The translations under genes were made by a program, and so were the position numbers. The notes under the pieces were generated by a model. The model worked only from the letters and a program-made list of their open reading frames with translations, did not search any database and was not told the DNA's origin. Below, piece after piece: positions 5,905 to 8,536 of a stretch of 8,536 nucleotides of DNA (position 1 is its first letter; every line of letters begins with the position of its first letter). Source of the stretch: Candidatus Rokuibacteriota bacterium (lineage in GTDB: Bacteria > Methylomirabilota > Methylomirabilia > Rokubacteriales > CSP1-6); assembly GCA_003221435.1 (NCBI GenBank), contig QHRS01000041.1, positions 1-8,536 on the forward strand, read 5' to 3'.

Positions 5905-6633
5905 CTATCGACCGGCCAGGACGGCTTCGGCGAAGCGCGGGTAGGCCTTCGCGAGCGACTCCCGCACGCGACCGCGCAGCAGTGACAGCTCGGCGGCGGT
6001 CGGCGGGGGCGTAACCGGCAGCGGTGCCGGGAGGTCGAGCGGGAAGCCGGTCCGCCGCTGCAGCGCGTCCGCCGTGATCCCCGGGTGCACGCTCTCGACC
6101 ACGAGCGTGCGCGTGGCGGCGTCGAAGCGGAACACGCAGAGCGGCGTGATCGCTTTCCACGGCCCGCCGGGACGGACCACGTCAGGCGGGCTCGAGCCGG
6201 GGCTCGCGATCGTACCGACCCGCTCGACGAAGATCCTCGGCGCGTGATCCATGCGGAAGATGATCACCCGCCGCGCCATGTAATAGAGCATCGCCGATCC
6301 TGCGCCACCCGGGAAGCGGAGCGTCGGGTGGTCGTGGTCGCCGATCGTGATGAGGTTCAGGTTGCCGTGCCGGTCGATCTGGCCGCCCGAGAGGAAGAAC
6401 AGGTCGAAGTTGCCGCGCTGGGCGTAATCGTAGAACTCCTTGGATCCCTGCCGGAAGGGCCAGTAATCCTCGTGGTTGAAGATGAAGACGCGCGCGCGCG
6501 GCGCGTGGCTCAGGTGTGCGAGGAGCACGCCCGCTGCGGGGACCGGCGCCAGAGTCCCGACGGCGACGGTTTCGCCGTCACGCACCTCGCGGGAGATGGC
6601 GACGGCCATTGTCTCCTCGTGGGTATAGGTCAC
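5905..6633 (-). CDS. Family I CoA-transferase subunit B (GctB/IpdB-like)
   Basis: 242 residues from GTG 6633; the start overlaps the stop of the A-subunit gene as GTGA (4 nt), which indicates coupled translation. An internal ATG at codon 9 is a less likely alternative start. The sequence follows the COG2057 beta-subunit pattern: ETVAVGTLAPVPAAGVLLA near the N-terminus, the loop FNHEDYW with E55 at about the position of the catalytic glutamate of glutaconate CoA-transferase beta, FLSGGQIDRHGNLNL (80-94), LRFPGGAGSAM (105-115), FVERVGTIASPG and the late signature SVHPGITADALQRRTGF (181-197). Such enzymes move CoA between acyl groups through a glutamyl-CoA intermediate; the related IpdAB acts as a ring-opening hydrolase in steroid breakdown. 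Substrate is unknown. It works only as a complex with the A subunit, whose gene just upstream is interrupted by a TGA. Confidence 0.85.
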   Translation of the reverse strand: MTYTHEETMAVAISREVRDGETVAVGTLAPVPAAGVLLAHLSHAPRARVFIFNHEDYWPFRQGSKEFYDYAQRGNFDLFFLSGGQIDRHGNLNLITIGDHDHPTLRFPGGAGSAMLYYMARRVIIFRMDHAPRIFVERVGTIASPGSSPPDVVRPGGPWKAITPLCVFRFDAATRTLVVESVHPGITADALQRRTGFPLDLPAPLPVTPPPTAAELSLLRGRVRESLAKAYPRFAEAVLAGR

Positions 6634-7478
6634 GGCCGGCTCACCGCGTCGAGATACTCGTCGTGGGCGCGGGGTCCGAACACGTAGCGGTCCAGATAAG
6701 TCTTGAAGGTCGCGTCGTCGCGCGCGGCCGCCATGTAGGCGCGCAGATGGCGCTCATCGATGTCGTAGAGGCCGCGCACCGCCGTCGGGTGCGCCCCGCG
6801 CGGGACTTCGACGACGGCGGTGACGTGGAGGCCCTCGAGCGTGATCCCGGTCGGGGCGCGACGGATGAGGTCCGTCGGAACGATGCGCTCCGCCGACGCG
6901 ATCACGACCCTGGATGCCTGGGCCAGCAGCGCGTCGTCCTCGCGCTCCTCGAGGAGGAGCGTGCCGGCGGTGTCGGCGAGATGGGCGTGAACGAGCGCGA
7001 CGTCGGGGCGAATGGCCGGCACGACCATGACGCGCTTGCCCGCGGCGTATGGATCGGGGATGACGCGGAAGTCGGGCCGCAGCCGCTCGTAGTCCGAGCC
7101 GACGTGTCCGGGGACCGGCATGAACGACACGCCCGTGGCCCCAGCCTGGAGCCCGGCGAGCAGCCCGGGTCACGTATGGTCGAGACAGACGAGGCGCCCC
7201 GCCTCCGCGTACCGCCGGAAGTTGGGCGCGAAGCCGTACTCGTTGAAGACGATCTGCGCGAACTCGACCGAGGCGACGGCGTCCGAGCCGATCGGCAGGT
7301 CGAGCCCGAACCCGCCCGTGGCGGACGCGACGAGCCGCAGCTCGCGCGCGCCGGCGCGGATGATTTCGCGGATCAGCGCGGTCAGCGTCGAGAGCAGCGG
7401 CCCGCCGCCGATTCCGACGAGCATCCCATTCCTGACGTACCGTGAGACTTCATCCAGCGCGATGCGCTTGTCGGTCAT
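6630..7478 (-). CDS. Family I CoA-transferase subunit A, with in-frame TGA at codon 103
   Basis: The two halves lie in one frame: codons 1-102 (7478-7173), TGA at 7172-7170, codons 104-282 (7169-6633), stop TGA 6632-6630. Both halves match COG1788 (GctA/IpdA-like) and the homology runs straight across the TGA: MTDKRIALDEVSRYVRNG with GMLVGIGGG (18-26) first, then GRLVCLDHT, TGA, PGLLAGLQAGATGVSFMPV, GSDYERLRPDFRVIPDPYA and PDVALVHAHLADTAG. No base is gained or lost, so it is a point change or a recoded codon, not a frameshift. It could be a nonsense mutation (pseudogene), a sequencing or assembly error, or a selenocysteine codon; a small hairpin follows the TGA. A GTG at 7130 could restart translation, but it would give a protein lacking the N-terminal CoA-binding region. 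The gene is packed in an operon: 4 nt after the SnoaL-like gene and overlapping the B gene by 4 nt. The flanks on both sides look under normal coding constraint. Confidence 0.75.
7137..7153 (-). other. Hairpin 16 nt downstream of the in-frame TGA (bSECIS-like?)
   Basis: On the minus strand GGCTCC and GGGGCC can form six pairs (one G-U) around an AGGCT loop. The loop begins 23 nt after the TGA and has G at its second position, which agrees with the loose bacterial SECIS model (loop about 16-37 nt from UGA, G among the first loop bases). An alternative hairpin directly after the TGA (CCCGG/CCGGG) would compete with it. In DNA this GC-rich such a small hairpin can easily arise by chance. Confidence 0.25.
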
Positions 7479-7482
7479 GCCG

Positions 7483-7890
7483 TCATTGTATCGGGCGGGG
7501 CGCTCGGCCGGGCAAGAATGTGGAGGCGTGGTGATGGATCATCCGCCACTCCGCGCCGTCCCGCTCGAAGACGTTGGTCGCGAGCACCGAGGTGACCGAG
7601 ATCCGGTCCTGCGCCTCGGAGAGAATGTTCTCGGTGCAGGTGATCCATGCCACGTCGCCGTGCGCCGACACCCGCACGTCCGTCAGCGTGAACTGGATCT
7701 CGGCCGTGCTCCTGAAGATGGCTTCCCAGGACGCGCGCACGGCGTCCCACCCGCAGAGGAGCGGCCACCCCGGATGCACGCACTTGACGTGTTCGCCGTG
7801 GGCCCACACGCGCTCCATCGCGGCGAGGTCGAGCGTTTCGAAGGCACGGTAGAAGCTGGCGTTGGATTCCTGGGCGGCTTCTACGGACAT
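7483..7890 (-). CDS. SnoaL/NTF2-like family protein
   Basis: 135 residues, ATG at 7890, inside the last 10 nt of the Rieske ferredoxin gene. The cone-shaped NTF2-like fold is suggested by the N-terminal helices (NASFYRAFETLDLAAMERVW, 10-29), the HVKCVHPGWPLLCGWDAVRA stretch (34-53), then alternating strands IQFTLTDVRVSAHGDVAWITC (65-85) and TSVLATNVFERDGAEWRMIHHHAS (100-123). This matches the SnoaL_3-type proteins annotated as nuclear transport factor 2 family. Members range from ketosteroid-isomerase-like enzymes to binding proteins with no known reaction, so no activity is claimed. The frame is open far upstream into the Rieske gene, but that part is a shadow; the ATG is chosen because homology starts there and the 10-nt overlap fits an operon. 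The stop lies 4 nt before the CoA-transferase A start. Confidence 0.82.
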   Translation of the reverse strand: MSVEAAQESNASFYRAFETLDLAAMERVWAHGEHVKCVHPGWPLLCGWDAVRASWEAIFRSTAEIQFTLTDVRVSAHGDVAWITCTENILSEAQDRISVTSVLATNVFERDGAEWRMIHHHASTFLPGRAPRPIQ

Positions 7891-8225
7891 GACACAATCA
7901 GAGCGTCGCCATCCCGTCTCAGCGAGAGCCGCTCGAGCTTGGCGCCCGGACACGGGCCGCCCACGCAGAGTCCGGACTCGGGCAGGTAGGTCGCGCCGTG
8001 GGTCGAGCACACGAGGTACCGGCCGTCTTCCGAGAAGAAATCGTTCGGCCAGGTGTCGAGCGGCGTTCCGGTGTGGGCGCAGCGGTTCACGTAGGCGTGG
8101 TACTCCCCGGCGTAGTTGACGAGGAACCCGTTCAGCGTGCGCGTGCCGCACTGGATCCGGAAGATCGCGCTCTGCCCAGGCGCGATCGCCGCCGCCGAGC
8201 CCCGCCATTCGCCGGGAGCGTCCAT
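7881..8225 (-). CDS. Rieske [2Fe-2S] ferredoxin-like protein
   Basis: 114 residues from ATG 8225 (MDAPGEWRGSAAAIAPGQ). The Rieske site is complete: C49-A-H51 (NRCAHTGTPLD) and C73-S-T-H76 (VCSTHGATYLPESG), giving two cysteines and two histidines for the cluster. The following GLCVGGPCPGAKL (85-97) is the usual GPC/A-type loop of small Rieske ferredoxins, here with extra cysteines C87 and C92. There is no signal peptide, so it is cytoplasmic and probably passes electrons to an oxygenase or other partner not in this window. The frame extends upstream to 8393, but those codons lack homology, hence this start. It is the first gene of the minus-strand unit and overlaps the SnoaL-like gene by 10 nt. 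It is a different type from the Tat-exported Rieske-like protein of the sulfur operon. Confidence 0.88.
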   Translation of the reverse strand: MDAPGEWRGSAAAIAPGQSAIFRIQCGTRTLNGFLVNYAGEYHAYVNRCAHTGTPLDTWPNDFFSEDGRYLVCSTHGATYLPESGLCVGGPCPGAKLERLSLRRDGDALIVSCP

Positions 8226-8420
8226 GGCCGCATGGTACCACCACCGCTTTTGTCCACATTTCCACAGTAGTGCCCGAAGGCCGAAATCGGACGAGCTGAA
8301 GCGCGTCCGCGCGACCGCGCGGCCGAAAAGCGACGCGCTCCAACGCGTGGCGATCACGGGGGCCAGAATCACCAGCATCCGTGCGGCTTCCAATTACGGT
8401 GATGCGCGAAACGCGCGTTC

Positions 8421-8536
8421 ATGGCGGGCGAACGAAGCGTTGACACGGCTGAGCGACGAGTCCGTAATTTGCTCACTCGAGCGCCGTCCAGGCGGACGAT
8501 GTTCGTCGGAGACGGTCCGCCACACTTCACCGGGAG
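8421..8536 (+). CDS. Doubtful partial ORF running off the right edge
   Basis: From ATG 8421 (MAGERSVDTAERRVRNLL...) the frame stays open for 38 codons to the end of the window. There is no recognisable domain and no clear ribosome-binding site, and in GC-rich DNA such open stretches are common. If the TTGACA at 8440 is a real -35 element, this start would lie upstream of the transcript and would be wrong. Confidence 0.2.
   Translation, partial: MAGERSVDTAERRVRNLLTRAPSRRTMFVGDGPPHFTG
8440..8470 (+). promoter_or_regulatory. Possible promoter with perfect TTGACA -35 box
   Basis: TTGACA at 8440-8445 equals the sigma-70 -35 consensus. The best -10 within reach is weak: GTAATT (18-nt spacer) or TAATTT (19-nt spacer, 8465-8470). 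It would drive a gene to the right of the window. Confidence 0.25.

Larger units (their letters stand above)
8226..8536. other. Region without a confident gene at the right edge
   Basis: No convincing protein-coding or RNA gene is seen in these 311 bases. It should hold the promoter of the minus-strand operon. On the minus strand TACCAT (plus-strand 8232-8237) stands 6 nt before the Rieske start codon and could be a -10 element. A tandem TCCACA pair lies at 8253-8258 and 8261-8266. An AATTACGG/CCGTAATT inverted repeat (8392-8399 and 8462-8469) and a GCGCG-AAA-CGCGC hairpin (8404-8416) lie near the edge. Confidence 0.5.

Noticed and set aside
7170..7478. Two separate small genes in place of one interrupted CoA-transferase A subunit
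   Set aside because: The halves are in the same frame with no missing residues, and each alone lacks part of the fold; one gene with an internal TGA explains the data better.
8250..8266. Replication origin (DnaA boxes)
   Set aside because: Only two imperfect boxes, no AT-rich unwinding region and no dnaA, dnaN or similar genes nearby.
8226..8393. N-terminal extension of the Rieske ferredoxin with a hydrophobic start (MLVILAPVIATRWSA)
   Set aside because: It could mimic a membrane anchor, but the following ~40 residues look non-coding and small Rieske ferredoxins begin close to the domain.

Overview
The window is GC-rich (roughly two thirds G+C by eye), densely coded bacterial DNA with short intergenic gaps, gene overlaps and several Tat-type signal peptides. 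Gene content and composition would fit an uncultivated soil or groundwater lineage of the Rokubacteria/NC10 type or a high-GC proteobacterium. That placement is inference; there is no marker gene here.

Layout. (1) 1-3052, plus strand: the tail of a molybdopterin-binding (MoaB/CinA-N-like) protein, then a compact sulfur-oxidation set: an FccB/SoxF-type flavoprotein, a small Rieske-like protein with a degenerate ligand motif, and a fused SoxY-SoxZ carrier. The last three all begin with twin-arginine signals, so they should act together in the periplasm. (2) 3057-3127: a 71-nt hairpin-rich element. (3) 3172-4170, minus strand: a YeeE/YedE (TsuA-like) sulfur-compound transporter that keeps all three expected cysteines. 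(4) 4256-5790, plus strand: a class I methyltransferase and a GT2 glycosyltransferase. (5) 5830-5900: a second, inverted copy of the 71-nt element (69/71 identical). (6) 8225-5905, minus strand: a tight four-gene unit made of a Rieske [2Fe-2S] ferredoxin-like protein, a SnoaL/NTF2-like protein, and the A and B subunits of a family I CoA-transferase. The A subunit carries a single in-frame TGA at codon 103. (7) 8226-8536: no confident gene; possible promoter elements and a doubtful partial ORF.

How the parts may work together. The flavoprotein would take electrons from sulfide or from carrier-bound sulfur, SoxYZ would carry the sulfur on a cysteine arm, and the Rieske-like protein may replace the usual cytochrome c partner, which is absent here. 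The YeeE-type transporter next door points to thiosulfate or a related sulfur species. The minus-strand operon is probably a separate catabolic unit acting on CoA thioesters.

The main points for a second look are the in-frame TGA (nonsense mutation, sequencing error or selenocysteine), the 71-nt element that starts exactly 5 nt after a TAG stop at both sites, and the flavoprotein/Rieske/SoxYZ-fusion module with its altered Rieske ligands.
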